A stretch of 7,846 nucleotides of DNA from Candidatus Heimdallarchaeota archaeon (GCA_030628305.1 DAOVRE010000069.1:1-7846), one strand, 5' to 3'; shown: positions 1 to 5,880, counted from the first letter of the stretch. Notes: generated from the sequence alone by a model not told the origin. Program-made: numbers and translations.

Positions 1-151
1 GCTCCATTCATACATTTGCATATTATCTCAAATATAAAAAAGCGTCTAGCTAATCTAATTTTACTACTCTGTAAAGTTTTTTAGTAGCAATTATTTTCAT
101 CTCTTTTTTTTGTTGCAAAACAGTGCAATGGGCAATACCTTCAAATAATGA

Positions 152-225
152 CCACCTTGTTAGAACTGCTCTTTTTAACAGAATCCAGATGATTATGGAT
201 GTATCTTACCCTTCTAACATGGTGG
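152..225. repeat. Imperfect inverted repeat, 14-bp arms
   Basis: The arms 152-165 (CCACCTTGTTAGAA) and 212-225 (TTCTAACATGGTGG) pair at 13 of 14 positions and are separated by 46 nt. The structure begins 9 nt beyond the stop codon of the minus-strand GTPase gene, so it would lie in the 3' untranslated region of that transcript. It could be an RNA stem protecting or ending the message, or the remains of a small element with terminal inverted repeats. I see no flanking target-site duplication. The rest of 1-234 shows no gene or other clear signal. One possible termination site for a leftward transcript is a run of six A on the plus strand (36-41), which is a T-run on the minus strand. Confidence 0.5.
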
Positions 226-234
226 GGTGAAAAT

Positions 235-933
235 CTATTCTATCTCCTCTTTTTCTCCAAGATTCTCAATATCTCTTATTCCTACCCCTCTTATTCCTCT
301 CTCAGAAATCCATTCTAAAGCCATTTCTCTTAATTCTTCAATTCCCTCCATCCTTACACATGAAGTTTTAATGGATTTTATTTGTTCTTTTTCAACTGGT
401 AATTCATGATCTTGTATGTAACTGTATATTGTGTCTTTTACTTGGTTAATTGTGGCATCGTTGGCAGGTTCAAGATCTGTTTTATTTGAAACCAATATAA
501 TCAGAGTGTCTTTGTATATCCAATCTTTTACTAGTGCAAAACGCAACCACATCTCAAGAGATTGGAGAGTGGTTTCTTTAGTTACATCATAGATTAATAG
601 CAAAACTGAGACTTTTAGCAGAACTGGAAAACAATCAAAAAAATCTAGTATTTCATCAAAGGTTGTACTTTTTTCAGAGATTTTTTGTCTTTGTCCTGGG
701 AACACATAAAATTGCAAAGTTGTTATTACTGGTTGATCTTCTGTAATAATTTCTTCACTGCTGAATTCGATCTCAATATTGTAAGACTTTCTTGTTCTGA
801 GTAAAATATGATTAAGTTTTTCATCAGAAAGCTTAGGATCAATAATTAGGCGTGACAACACAGACTTACCAGTGAACCCATCTCCTAGTGGGATAACTGA
901 ACCTGTTGCATAATGTTTTATCTCATCGGTCAT
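235..933 (-). CDS. Ras/Rab-like small GTPase with atypical G3 motif
   Basis: This 232-residue protein has the P-loop GTPase fold of the Ras/Rab/Rag group. G1 is GDGFTGKS (residues 17-24), G4 is NKTD (150-153), G5 is a TSC (190-192) in place of the usual TSA/SAK, and a Rab-like YDVT lies at 115-118. Thr47 is a possible switch I threonine. At G3 the expected DxxGQ reads VFPGQ (77-81): the glutamine is kept, but the magnesium-coordinating aspartate is a valine. The protein is somewhat longer than a typical Rab core because of an extended interswitch (about 51-75) and an acidic tail. There is no C-terminal cysteine for prenylation, no signal peptide and no membrane segment, so it is probably cytosolic. 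Large families of such GTPases are known from Asgard archaea. The ATG start is supported by AGGAG 10 nt upstream. No effector or regulator gene is adjacent, so its cellular role is unknown. Confidence 0.9.
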   Translation of the reverse strand: MTDEIKHYATGSVIPLGDGFTGKSVLSRLIIDPKLSDEKLNHILLRTRKSYNIEIEFSSEEIITEDQPVITTLQFYVFPGQRQKISEKSTTFDEILDFFDCFPVLLKVSVLLLIYDVTKETTLQSLEMWLRFALVKDWIYKDTLIILVSNKTDLEPANDATINQVKDTIYSYIQDHELPVEKEQIKSIKTSCVRMEGIEELREMALEWISERGIRGVGIRDIENLGEKEEIE

Positions 934-943
934 CGATATAGGT

Positions 944-948
944 CTCCT
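944..948 (-). promoter_or_regulatory. Shine-Dalgarno site of the GTPase gene
   Basis: AGGAG on the minus strand lies 10 nt before the ATG at 933 and supports that start. The same motif and spacing occur before the E2-like gene at 6032, so the longer spacer seems normal in this genome. Confidence 0.65.
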
Positions 949-1004
949 GTCAATCTAATTATTACCATACCCAAATCTTACTTTCTAATTCATCCAATAA
1001 AATT

Positions 1005-1022
1005 CTTTGCAAAGGAGCAAAG
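1005..1022. repeat. Small hairpin in the GTPase upstream region
   Basis: CTTTGC (1005-1010) and GCAAAG (1017-1022) form a perfect 6-bp stem with a 6-nt loop. It lies about 70 nt upstream of the GTPase start, in the 213-nt spacer after the thioredoxin-like gene. It could be part of a leader or a protein-binding dyad. The only TATA-like stretch nearby is weak (about 994-1003 on the minus strand). Chance occurrence is possible. Confidence 0.25.
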
Positions 1023-1046
1023 TAACATTAATCTATATTCTTTTGC

Positions 1047-1097
1047 TTATGAACCAAATTGAGTGAATATTATACTAATTTGTGAAGTACAAAGCAT
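1047..1097 (-). other. Possible 16-codon leader ORF before the GTPase gene
   Basis: On the minus strand an AGGAG (1106-1110) is followed after 8 nt by ATG (1095-1097) and an open frame of 16 codons ending in TAA (1047-1049). The encoded peptide reads MLCTSQISIIFTQFGS. The spacing is ideal for translation, and AT-rich TATA-like sequence lies further upstream (about 1112-1128). A frame this short can arise by chance, and I recognise no family. It is recorded as a possible small or leader peptide between the thioredoxin-like and GTPase genes. Confidence 0.15.
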
Positions 1098-1133
1098 TAT
1101 TGTTTCTCCTACAAATTTATGCTATAATCTTGC

Positions 1134-1143
1134 TTACATGTAA
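1134..1143. repeat. 10-bp perfect palindrome after the thioredoxin-like gene
   Basis: TTACATGTAA is a perfect 10-bp palindrome beginning 3 nt past the stop codon of the minus-strand thioredoxin-like gene. Flanking GCTT and AAGC add partial symmetry. It could be a short transcript-end hairpin or a regulator site for the next gene, and no T-run follows directly. The evidence for function is weak. Confidence 0.25.
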
Positions 1144-1146
1144 AAG

Positions 1147-1392
1147 CTAGAGGTAGTCTTTTATCTTATTTGCACTTAATACTCTACCTTCACTTATTAC
1201 CTTATCATTAATCCGTAAACCAGGTGTGATGAAAATATCTAAGTCTGCAAATTTGTTAACTTCAGTCACTTTGGTTATTTCATACTCCTCTGGTCTTCCT
1301 GTGTCCTTAACAGCTTTAATTACTTCATCATGAAGCCTTTCACATTTTTTACAACCTTTACCAACAATATGTATCTGTTTTTTTTCTGACAT
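1147..1392 (-). CDS. Small thioredoxin-like redox protein (Thioredoxin_3 / MTH895 type)
   Basis: This 81-residue protein matches the small single-domain thioredoxin-like family often called redox-active disulfide protein 2. The N-terminal strand IHIVGKGC leads into the active-site motif C14-K-K-C17, and the cis-proline motif Thr56-Pro57 follows in FITPGL. The closing segment 'VISEGRVLSANKIKDYL' is typical of the family (DGKVV..GRVPS). It should be a cytosolic thiol/disulfide protein that can hold or reduce a soft metal(loid). The gene lies 13 nt behind the permease and has its own Shine-Dalgarno (GAGGTG), so the two are almost surely cotranscribed. This pairing of a small CxxC thioredoxin with a DUF318 permease is common in archaea and bacteria, which suggests the protein supplies reducing power or substrate to the transporter. 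Confidence 0.88.
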   Translation of the reverse strand: MSEKKQIHIVGKGCKKCERLHDEVIKAVKDTGRPEEYEITKVTEVNKFADLDIFITPGLRINDKVISEGRVLSANKIKDYL

Positions 1393-1397
1393 TTTTA

Positions 1398-1403
1398 CAC
1401 CTC
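1398..1403 (-). promoter_or_regulatory. Shine-Dalgarno site of the thioredoxin-like gene
   Basis: GAGGTG on the minus strand lies 5 nt before the ATG at 1392, inside the 13-nt gap after the permease stop codon. It supports translation from a shared permease-thioredoxin message. Confidence 0.7.
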
Positions 1404-1405
1404 AT

Positions 1406-2794
1406 TTAAATGAAACCTATTGGCTCTTTAGATACTAGTAAACCGAATAATAATCCTGCAATTACCGTAAAGATAATCACAAGAAGAATGTAAACAAAAT
1501 TTTTCTTATCTCCGATAAATTTTCGTGTAACTAGAATACTTTGAATAGATAGTTCAGGATCTGCAAGAAGATAAGCTAATAATACTCCTCTTGACATGCC
1601 TAAATTAAGAAAGAGTTTTGCAATTGGGACTTCCATAAGTGTTGGAAAGTAGGCCACAACTCCGAAAAGAACACCTATTAAATTTGCAACAACAGTGTTC
1701 TTACCTACCAAACCTTGAATAAAATCAGCTGGAATTAGAATTGCTAAAAATCCAGCTATAAAAACGCCTATAATCAGATATGGGAAGATCTGTTTTACAA
1801 ATGTCCATGTCTCAATCATCCATTCCTTTGTATCTGCCTTATCAACTCTCTTAGTCACATAAATTATGATTGCAATTGCTACAGCAAATGAAAGTGCTGT
1901 CTTTATCCCCATATTCATTAAATCTACTCTGAATGCTTCAGTGGTGAAATATTCAAACGAACGAGAAATTTCCAGTTCAGTGCTTGATCCACTGACTGAA
2001 AAATAGCTTATTTGTGATGTTCCGGTGAAAAGTAGATAGAGTAATCCAAGAAACAGATTAGCTTCTGTATTTTTTTGTATGAAGAACAAAGCAATTAATA
2101 TCCCTAATCCAAATCCCCAAATGATTGTTTGAATTAAAGGTGGATTACTAACACCTAATGATTGAAGATTACTTTGATTCAGAAAAGCTATAAGAACACC
2201 TGTTAAAATTAATGAAACCAAAAGGCTGATATTCAACACGCCTTTACCTGTAACTTTGTTTTTTTTCTTTAATTCTACTGTCTCCTCTTTATTTTCATCT
2301 TCTAGAATTTTTTCTTCATTGTCATTCAATCTTTCATTCTTTGGTTTTTCTTTAAAGATTAATTCCATAAGTAGTCCAATAATTATCGCAAATCCTAATG
2401 CAAGAATAGCTCTAGCAATAGCTATGTCCATTCCTATCAACACACCTGTATAGGTTATCGCTAGAATGTTCACTGCTGGAGCTGCAAAGAGAAATGTCAT
2501 GGCTGGACCAAGCCCTGCTCCCTTTTTCTTAATGCCTGCGAAGAGTGGCAACACTGTACATGAGCATACCGCCAATAATAATCCTGAAATTGCTGCAACA
2601 GGATATGCAACTATCCTTGGTGTATCTTTTCCCATGTATTTTACTATAGTCTCTTTTGGAACAAAGACAATCATCGCTCCAGCTATGAAAAATGCAGGGA
2701 TTAAGCATAGGAGGACATGAAGGGATAGATAGTCTGCCATGGCATATACTCCCCCTAAAAGCATTTCCAAGACTTTTTCCCAAAATACCGCCAT
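1406..2794 (-). CDS. DUF318/ArsP-type permease, metal(loid) efflux
   Basis: This 462-residue integral membrane protein belongs to the predicted permease family PF03773 (DUF318/ArsP_1), whose characterised members export organoarsenicals. It has two related halves. The first (about 25-147) carries the conserved Cys77-Ser-Cys79 at a helix end, followed by PLFAGIKKKGAG and FLFAAPAVN. The second (about 335-458) has the matching AYFPTLMEVP (381-390), LNLGMSRG and LLADPELS. Between them lies a very charged cytoplasmic linker (148-182) and further membrane helices (about 186-310), giving roughly 9-11 transmembrane segments. The start is taken at ATG 2794 because GGTGA lies 5 nt upstream; an in-frame GTG at 2803 overlaps that ribosome site and is less likely. 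The divergent ArsR-type gene and the downstream CxxC protein point to regulated export of As, Sb, an organoarsenical or a soft metal. The exact substrate cannot be read from the sequence. Confidence 0.88.
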   Translation of the reverse strand: MAVFWEKVLEMLLGGVYAMADYLSLHVLLCLIPAFFIAGAMIVFVPKETIVKYMGKDTPRIVAYPVAAISGLLLAVCSCTVLPLFAGIKKKGAGLGPAMTFLFAAPAVNILAITYTGVLIGMDIAIARAILALGFAIIIGLLMELIFKEKPKNERLNDNEEKILEDENKEETVELKKKNKVTGKGVLNISLLVSLILTGVLIAFLNQSNLQSLGVSNPPLIQTIIWGFGLGILIALFFIQKNTEANLFLGLLYLLFTGTSQISYFSVSGSSTELEISRSFEYFTTEAFRVDLMNMGIKTALSFAVAIAIIIYVTKRVDKADTKEWMIETWTFVKQIFPYLIIGVFIAGFLAILIPADFIQGLVGKNTVVANLIGVLFGVVAYFPTLMEVPIAKLFLNLGMSRGVLLAYLLADPELSIQSILVTRKFIGDKKNFVYILLVIIFTVIAGLLFGLLVSKEPIGFI

Positions 2795-2799
2795 CACAT

Positions 2800-2805
2800 T
2801 CACCT
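2800..2805 (-). promoter_or_regulatory. Shine-Dalgarno site that fixes the permease start
   Basis: AGGTGA on the minus strand sits 5 nt before ATG 2794. The longer in-frame GTG start at 2803 is part of this motif and has no ribosome site of its own at normal distance, so ATG 2794 is preferred. Confidence 0.65.
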
Positions 2806-2812
2806 ATATTTC

Positions 2813-2832
2813 ATATCGAAAAACCTCGATAT
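2813..2832. promoter_or_regulatory. Candidate ArsR operator dyad
   Basis: ATATCGA (2813-2819) and TCGATAT (2826-2832) form a perfect 7-bp dyad with a 6-nt spacer, giving 13 bp between half-site centres. It lies between the permease TATA box (2830-2837, minus strand) and the expected transcription start near 2808, so a bound dimer would block the permease promoter. The size and symmetry suit an ArsR-family winged-helix dimer, and the ArsR-type gene starts about 107 bp away in the opposite direction. Binding is inferred. Confidence 0.55.
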
Positions 2833-2837
2833 ATAAA
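2830..2837 (-). promoter_or_regulatory. TATA box of the permease-thioredoxin operon
   Basis: TTTATATA on the minus strand is a near-consensus archaeal TATA box. It predicts a start near 2808 and a leader of about 14 nt that just contains the Shine-Dalgarno site. Read on the plus strand, the same element (TATATAAA) could also drive the repressor gene with a leader of about 80 nt, which would put both directions under one operator. Confidence 0.5.
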
Positions 2838-2904
2838 CTTATTGTTAAATCTTTTAATTATCAAAATTTATTGTTGTTTTTTGTAATTCAATTGCTATAG
2901 AAAG

Positions 2905-2911
2905 TTTTATG
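2905..2911 (+). promoter_or_regulatory. Possible TATA box of the ArsR-family gene
   Basis: The stretch GAAAGTTTTATGG has a purine/A-rich BRE-like part followed by TTTTATG. It is centred about 32 nt before ATG 2940, and no Shine-Dalgarno motif precedes that ATG. This fits a leaderless or nearly leaderless transcript. The match is weaker than the shared TATA element at 2830-2837. Confidence 0.3.
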
Positions 2912-2939
2912 GAATTATGCAATTAACTGTTACTGGATT

Positions 2940-3359
2940 ATGAAAGATTCAAATCATGATGCTTCCGTTGAAGAGTTAAAAAACAAGTTGGATGCTCTTT
3001 ATGATCAAGGTGTTTTTATTGAAGATTCAGAGAAAAGATTAAGCAAATTAGAAGATCTGGAACAAGAGGTTTTGAAAATGGAAAATGACAGTAAAATTCA
3101 GAACGTCTTGAAACTGTTCAAAGCTTTAAGTAATAAAAATAGATTGCTAATCCTCTGGTTAATTATGAATGGGATACGTTGTGCATGTGAGATAGAGCAC
3201 ATTCTTGGACTCTCACAATCCACAGTGTCGCATCATATTAACGAATTAATCGAGGTTGGCGTTCTAAAGATAATTAAATCAGGAAAGTGGAGTTTAGTTT
3301 CTTCAGAAACAAATATTTTCTCAGAAGATTTCTTCATAGAACTTATTAAAAAAATTTGA
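2940..3359 (+). CDS. ArsR/SmtB-family metal(loid)-sensing repressor
   Basis: This 139-residue winged-helix regulator has its DNA-binding domain at about 55-125. FKALSNKNRLLILWLI (60-75) is the typical ArsR opening, and LSQSTVSHHINEL (91-103) is the recognition helix. Just before the recognition helix lies Cys81-Ala-Cys83, at the position of the CxC pair that binds As(III)/Sb(III) or soft metals in classical ArsR proteins (ELCVC). An N-terminal extension of about 50 residues is rich in Glu, Lys and Leu and is probably a coiled-coil dimerisation segment, which most ArsR proteins of about 100-120 residues lack. It is divergent from the permease operon and most likely represses it through the dyad at 2813-2832. 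Release by metal(loid) binding is inferred from the family. No Shine-Dalgarno precedes the ATG. Met47 is a possible later start that would still keep the whole winged helix. Confidence 0.88.
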   Translation: MKDSNHDASVEELKNKLDALYDQGVFIEDSEKRLSKLEDLEQEVLKMENDSKIQNVLKLFKALSNKNRLLILWLIMNGIRCACEIEHILGLSQSTVSHHINELIEVGVLKIIKSGKWSLVSSETNIFSEDFFIELIKKI

Positions 3360-3440
3360 AGTCGTTGGAATACTTCGTAGATAGATTTTTCCAAAAAATA
3401 CTAATTGTATTTGATATAGTGTTTCATATTCATTAAGAAA

Positions 3441-3448
3441 CTTTTAAA
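3441..3448 (+). promoter_or_regulatory. TATA box of the acyl-CoA dehydrogenase gene
   Basis: CTTTTAAA preceded by AAGAAA (BRE-like) forms a plausible archaeal promoter. A start near 3470 would leave a leader of about 25 nt before ATG 3495. The 135-nt gap after the repressor gene also carries a weak 5-bp hairpin at the repressor stop (3358-3377) followed by a short T-run, so the two genes are probably transcribed separately. Confidence 0.45.
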
Positions 3449-3494
3449 GATACCAAACTGCAAATCAAAGTTGAATTAATATTGGTGTTTATTT

Positions 3495-4739
3495 ATGTAT
3501 GAACAACTTAGTGAAATAGGACCACATTTTGGACTTAGTGAAACACAAAAAATGGTCAAACAATCTGTAAGAGAATTTGCTGAAGCAGAGATTGCACCTA
3601 ACATCAAGGAATGGGATCAATCTCATACTTTTCACAAGCCAATTCTTAAAAAAATGGCTGATCAAGGAATATTGGGATTAAGTATACCTGTAAAATATGG
3701 CGGAGGAGGACTCGACTATATCTCACTTGCTATTGCTTGTGAAGAATTAGAAAGAATAGATACTGCATTTAGAGTCATTCTAAGTGTCCATAATGGACTC
3801 GTTACATCCACAATTTGGCAATGGGGAGATATGGAACAGAAGAAAAAATACTTGCCTATCCTAGCTTCTGGTGAAAAAATGAGTACTTTTGGTTTAACTG
3901 AAGCTTCTGCTGGAAGTGATCCTGCTGGACTTAAAACAACTTGTTATCTAGAAGGTGATGAGTGGGTAATAAATGGAGAAAAAATGTGGATTAGTTATAC
4001 TGTTTCTTCTGACATCTTTCTAGTTTTCGCTTATGAAATAGATGTTCGTCATAAAGGCATGAGAGCTTTTATTGTTGAACGTGATTTTGGCGGTGTAACT
4101 ACTGGAAATATAGATAATAAGATGGGTGTTAAAGCAGGTGAAACTGGTTGGATGCACTTAGATGAGACTCGTGTACCAAAGGAAAATATTCTAGGATTAC
4201 CAGACGAAGGATTCAAAGTGGCTATGGCTGCACTTGATTGGGGGAGATATACTGTTGCAGGAGGTGCAGTTGGTGGTGCTAAAGCTTCACTTGAAGCAGC
4301 AGTTGAGTATGCTAATGAACGTGAAACATTCGGAAAGAAAATTGGACAACATCAATTTATTCAAGGAATGATTGCTGACTGTGTTTCAGATATTGAAGCA
4401 GCTGAATTGTTAACTTGGAAAGCAGGTTGGACTAAAAATCTTGGTAAAGTGAATACAAGAGAAACCGCTCTTGCTAAATGGTATGCCACTAATGCTGCAG
4501 TAAGATGTGCTGATAGAGCAATACAGATACATGGTGCTTATGGTTTCTGTGATGACTATCCAGTTGCTCGCTATTATCGCAATGTCAGAGGAGCAACAAT
4601 CTACGAAGGCACTAATGAAATACAAAAAATCATTCAAGCTAGGTACGCTCTTGGATACTATGCAGATAAACCTTTGAGATGTATGCCTCCAAAATATGAT
4701 CCTGATGAATGGGCTAAAGAGAATACAGATAAATTTTAA
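3495..4739 (+). CDS. Acyl-CoA dehydrogenase
   Basis: This complete 414-residue FAD-dependent acyl-CoA dehydrogenase introduces a double bond between C2 and C3 of an acyl-CoA and passes electrons to an electron-transfer flavoprotein. The N-terminal helical domain spans about 15-125. The middle beta domain (about 130-225) has FGLTEASAGSD (132-142) and the WVINGEKMWIS block. The C-terminal helical domain (about 240-388) has RETFGK (276-281), QIHGAYGF (344-351) and IYEGTNEIQ (369-377). Glu371 in YEGT is at the catalytic base position of the short/medium-chain type, so the enzyme looks active. The length is slightly above the usual 380-400 because of a C-terminal tail. Substrate chain length cannot be told; a short-chain acyl-CoA or glutaryl-CoA-type substrate is possible. 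No ETF, thiolase or CoA-ligase gene is adjacent. It appears to be a single-gene transcript. Confidence 0.95.
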   Translation: MYEQLSEIGPHFGLSETQKMVKQSVREFAEAEIAPNIKEWDQSHTFHKPILKKMADQGILGLSIPVKYGGGGLDYISLAIACEELERIDTAFRVILSVHNGLVTSTIWQWGDMEQKKKYLPILASGEKMSTFGLTEASAGSDPAGLKTTCYLEGDEWVINGEKMWISYTVSSDIFLVFAYEIDVRHKGMRAFIVERDFGGVTTGNIDNKMGVKAGETGWMHLDETRVPKENILGLPDEGFKVAMAALDWGRYTVAGGAVGGAKASLEAAVEYANERETFGKKIGQHQFIQGMIADCVSDIEAAELLTWKAGWTKNLGKVNTRETALAKWYATNAAVRCADRAIQIHGAYGFCDDYPVARYYRNVRGATIYEGTNEIQKIIQARYALGYYADKPLRCMPPKYDPDEWAKENTDKF

Positions 4740-4740
4740 A

Positions 4741-4761
4741 TTTATCTTTTCTCCTTCTTTT
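4741..4761 (+). terminator. T-rich termination region after the acyl-CoA dehydrogenase gene
   Basis: Directly after the TAA stop the coding strand carries several T-runs (TTTAT, CTTTTCT, CTTCTTTT) within about 20 nt and no stem. Archaeal RNA polymerase often terminates at such oligo-T tracts. The next gene has its own TATA box immediately downstream, which fits termination here. Confidence 0.45.
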
Positions 4762-4767
4762 GTATAG

Positions 4768-4777
4768 TTTTAAATAA
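4768..4777 (+). promoter_or_regulatory. TATA box of the GNAT gene
   Basis: TTTTAAATAA is centred about 27 nt before ATG 4799, the distance expected if transcription begins at the start codon. No Shine-Dalgarno motif is present, so a leaderless message is likely. This spacing favours ATG 4799 over the adjacent GTG 4796. Confidence 0.5.
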
Positions 4778-4798
4778 TTCCTAATACAAATCCTCGTG

Positions 4799-5419
4799 AT
4801 GACGCATTCACTTGAAAATCTATATCGACTAAGAAAAAATCATCTAAATTCAGCTGCGGAATTATTTTCGAGAGTATTTATTGAAGATTCTTTAGCAATG
4901 TTGATGTTTCCAGAAAAAGAAACAAGAAAACAAAAGTTGTACCACTACTTCCAATTTCGGATAAAGTATGGATTACGTTATGGTGAAGTTTATGCAACAT
5001 CATCTAATTTAGAGGGTTTAGCAGTATGGGTTTACTCTGATAATGTTGAAATGACAAATTGGAGAAACATGAGAGCAGGAGGTTTTAATCTGTTCCGCAC
5101 TGCTGGAAAAGATGCTATTATAAGAATGTCAAAGATAGGTGATTTCACTTCTACTTTACATAAAAAACACGCGAGTTTTCCTCATCTTTATTTAGCTCCA
5201 ATAGGCGTTGATCCGAAATTTCAGGGAAAAGGATATGCAAGCAAGCTGTTAAGACCCATGTTAAATAGATTAGATCAAGACAAAGTTCATTGCTTTTTAG
5301 AAACTCAAAGTAGGTATAATGTTGACATTTATCTTCATTATGGATTTGAGGTTATAAACAAAACAACTATCCCTGATACAGAAATAGATCATTGGTTGAT
5401 GGAGAGACCCCCAGAGTAA
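4799..5419 (+). CDS. GNAT-family N-acetyltransferase
   Basis: This 206-residue member of the Gcn5-related acetyltransferase fold transfers an acetyl or other acyl group from CoA to an amine. Motif A is clear: YLAPIGVDPKFQGKGYASKLL at about 131-151, with the pyrophosphate-binding Q142-G-K-G145. Motif B follows as CFLETQS (165-171) and YLHYGF (178-183). The N-terminal half contains 'LFSRVFIEDSLAMLMFPE', a pattern seen in GNAT proteins of the small-molecule or antibiotic-acetylating type. The gene uses ATG 4799 in a probable leaderless transcript; a GTG three bases upstream is the only nearby alternative. The substrate is unknown. It does not overlap the upstream acyl-CoA dehydrogenase, has its own promoter, and converges on the DUF302 gene with only 20 nt between stop codons. 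Confidence 0.88.
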   Translation: MTHSLENLYRLRKNHLNSAAELFSRVFIEDSLAMLMFPEKETRKQKLYHYFQFRIKYGLRYGEVYATSSNLEGLAVWVYSDNVEMTNWRNMRAGGFNLFRTAGKDAIIRMSKIGDFTSTLHKKHASFPHLYLAPIGVDPKFQGKGYASKLLRPMLNRLDQDKVHCFLETQSRYNVDIYLHYGFEVINKTTIPDTEIDHWLMERPPE

Positions 5420-5425
5420 GTCTAA

Positions 5426-5430
5426 TTTTT
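5426..5430 (+). terminator. T5 run after the GNAT gene
   Basis: Five consecutive T lie 6 nt past the GNAT stop codon, in the 20-nt gap between the convergent GNAT and DUF302 genes. This is a possible archaeal oligo-T terminator for the plus strand. No stem precedes it, and no matching signal is seen for the minus strand. Confidence 0.3.
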
Positions 5431-5439
5431 CACTATTTA

Positions 5440-5850
5440 TTATGCAAAATGCTCTTTTATCTTACGAACGACCTTTCTTAGACTTTCTGTTACTGAACTA
5501 GCTAATTCTTCAATTCCATCTGCTTTTACAACACTCATGGCTACATCAGGATTCATAGCTGAAACAATTGTTTTCCCTTTTTCATTTTCATAGATAATTA
5601 CGTTGCATGGAAGAAGAACACCTATTTCAGGCATAAATTCTGTTGCTTGATGTGCTAAAGGTGGGTTACACGCACCGAGAATTTTGTAAGGACGAATATC
5701 AACATCTATCTTTTTCTTTAACGTTGCTCTAACATCTATCTCTGTTAATGCTCCAAATCCGTGCTCCGAAAGGATATTACGAGTAACAGTTTCAATTTCT
5801 TCAAATCTACTATGGTCAAAATCTAATTCAACTGAGATAACTAATGACAT
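5440..5850 (-). CDS. DUF302 family protein
   Basis: This 136-residue protein clearly belongs to DUF302 (PF03625). The family signatures are present in order: RATLKKKIDVDIRPYKILGACNPPLA spans about 41-66 with Cys61, and EIGVLLPCNVIIYE spans about 75-88 with Cys82. These are followed by VSAMNPDVAMSV and a helical C-terminus. The length is normal for a single-domain member, with no signal peptide or membrane segment. The biochemical role of the family is not established; its two conserved cysteines and frequent presence near redox and metal genes suggest metal or heme handling, but that is inference. The gene looks leaderless: a TATA box lies 26 nt before the ATG and no Shine-Dalgarno is seen. 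The stop faces the GNAT stop at 20 nt distance. Confidence 0.9.
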   Translation of the reverse strand: MSLVISVELDFDHSRFEEIETVTRNILSEHGFGALTEIDVRATLKKKIDVDIRPYKILGACNPPLAHQATEFMPEIGVLLPCNVIIYENEKGKTIVSAMNPDVAMSVVKADGIEELASSVTESLRKVVRKIKEHFA

Positions 5851-5872
5851 AAATCAAGTAACTCTTTTCAAC

Positions 5873-5880
5873 AAATATAT
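5873..5880 (-). promoter_or_regulatory. TATA box of the DUF302 gene
   Basis: ATATATTT on the minus strand, preceded by an A/G-rich BRE-like AAGGTGAAT, is centred about 26 nt before ATG 5850 and predicts a leaderless message. The box lies at one end of the dispersed repeat copy at 5873-5919. Confidence 0.5.

Noticed and set aside
152..225. Interpretation as an insertion element or MITE
   Set aside because: The arms are present, but the flanks show no target-site duplication and there is no second copy in the window, so it is recorded only as an inverted repeat.
227..409. 60-codon plus-strand frame over the end of the GTPase gene
   Set aside because: It is antisense to the conserved GTPase C-terminus, is rich in Ser/Ile/Pro as expected from antisense reading, and has no ribosome site.
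2795..2803. GTG 2803 as an upstream in-frame start for the permease
   Set aside because: This GTG is part of the AGGTGA ribosome site that serves ATG 2794 at ideal spacing, so the shorter start is preferred.
2256..2886. Several open frames of 64-84 codons on both strands across the permease gene and its promoter
   Set aside because: They overlap the well-supported permease in other frames, have biased composition and match no family I recognise. They are shadow frames.
4410..4637. 75-codon minus-strand frame inside the acyl-CoA dehydrogenase gene
   Set aside because: It lies opposite conserved catalytic-domain sequence (RxxIQIHG, YEGT) and has no family resemblance.
4796..4798. GTG 4796 as the GNAT start
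   Set aside because: ATG 4799 directly follows, and the TATA box at 4768-4777 is at the right distance for a leaderless ATG start. The difference is one residue.
3495..5419. Acyl-CoA dehydrogenase and GNAT genes as one operon
   Set aside because: The 59-nt gap contains a T-rich termination region followed by a well-placed TATA box, which favours separate transcripts.
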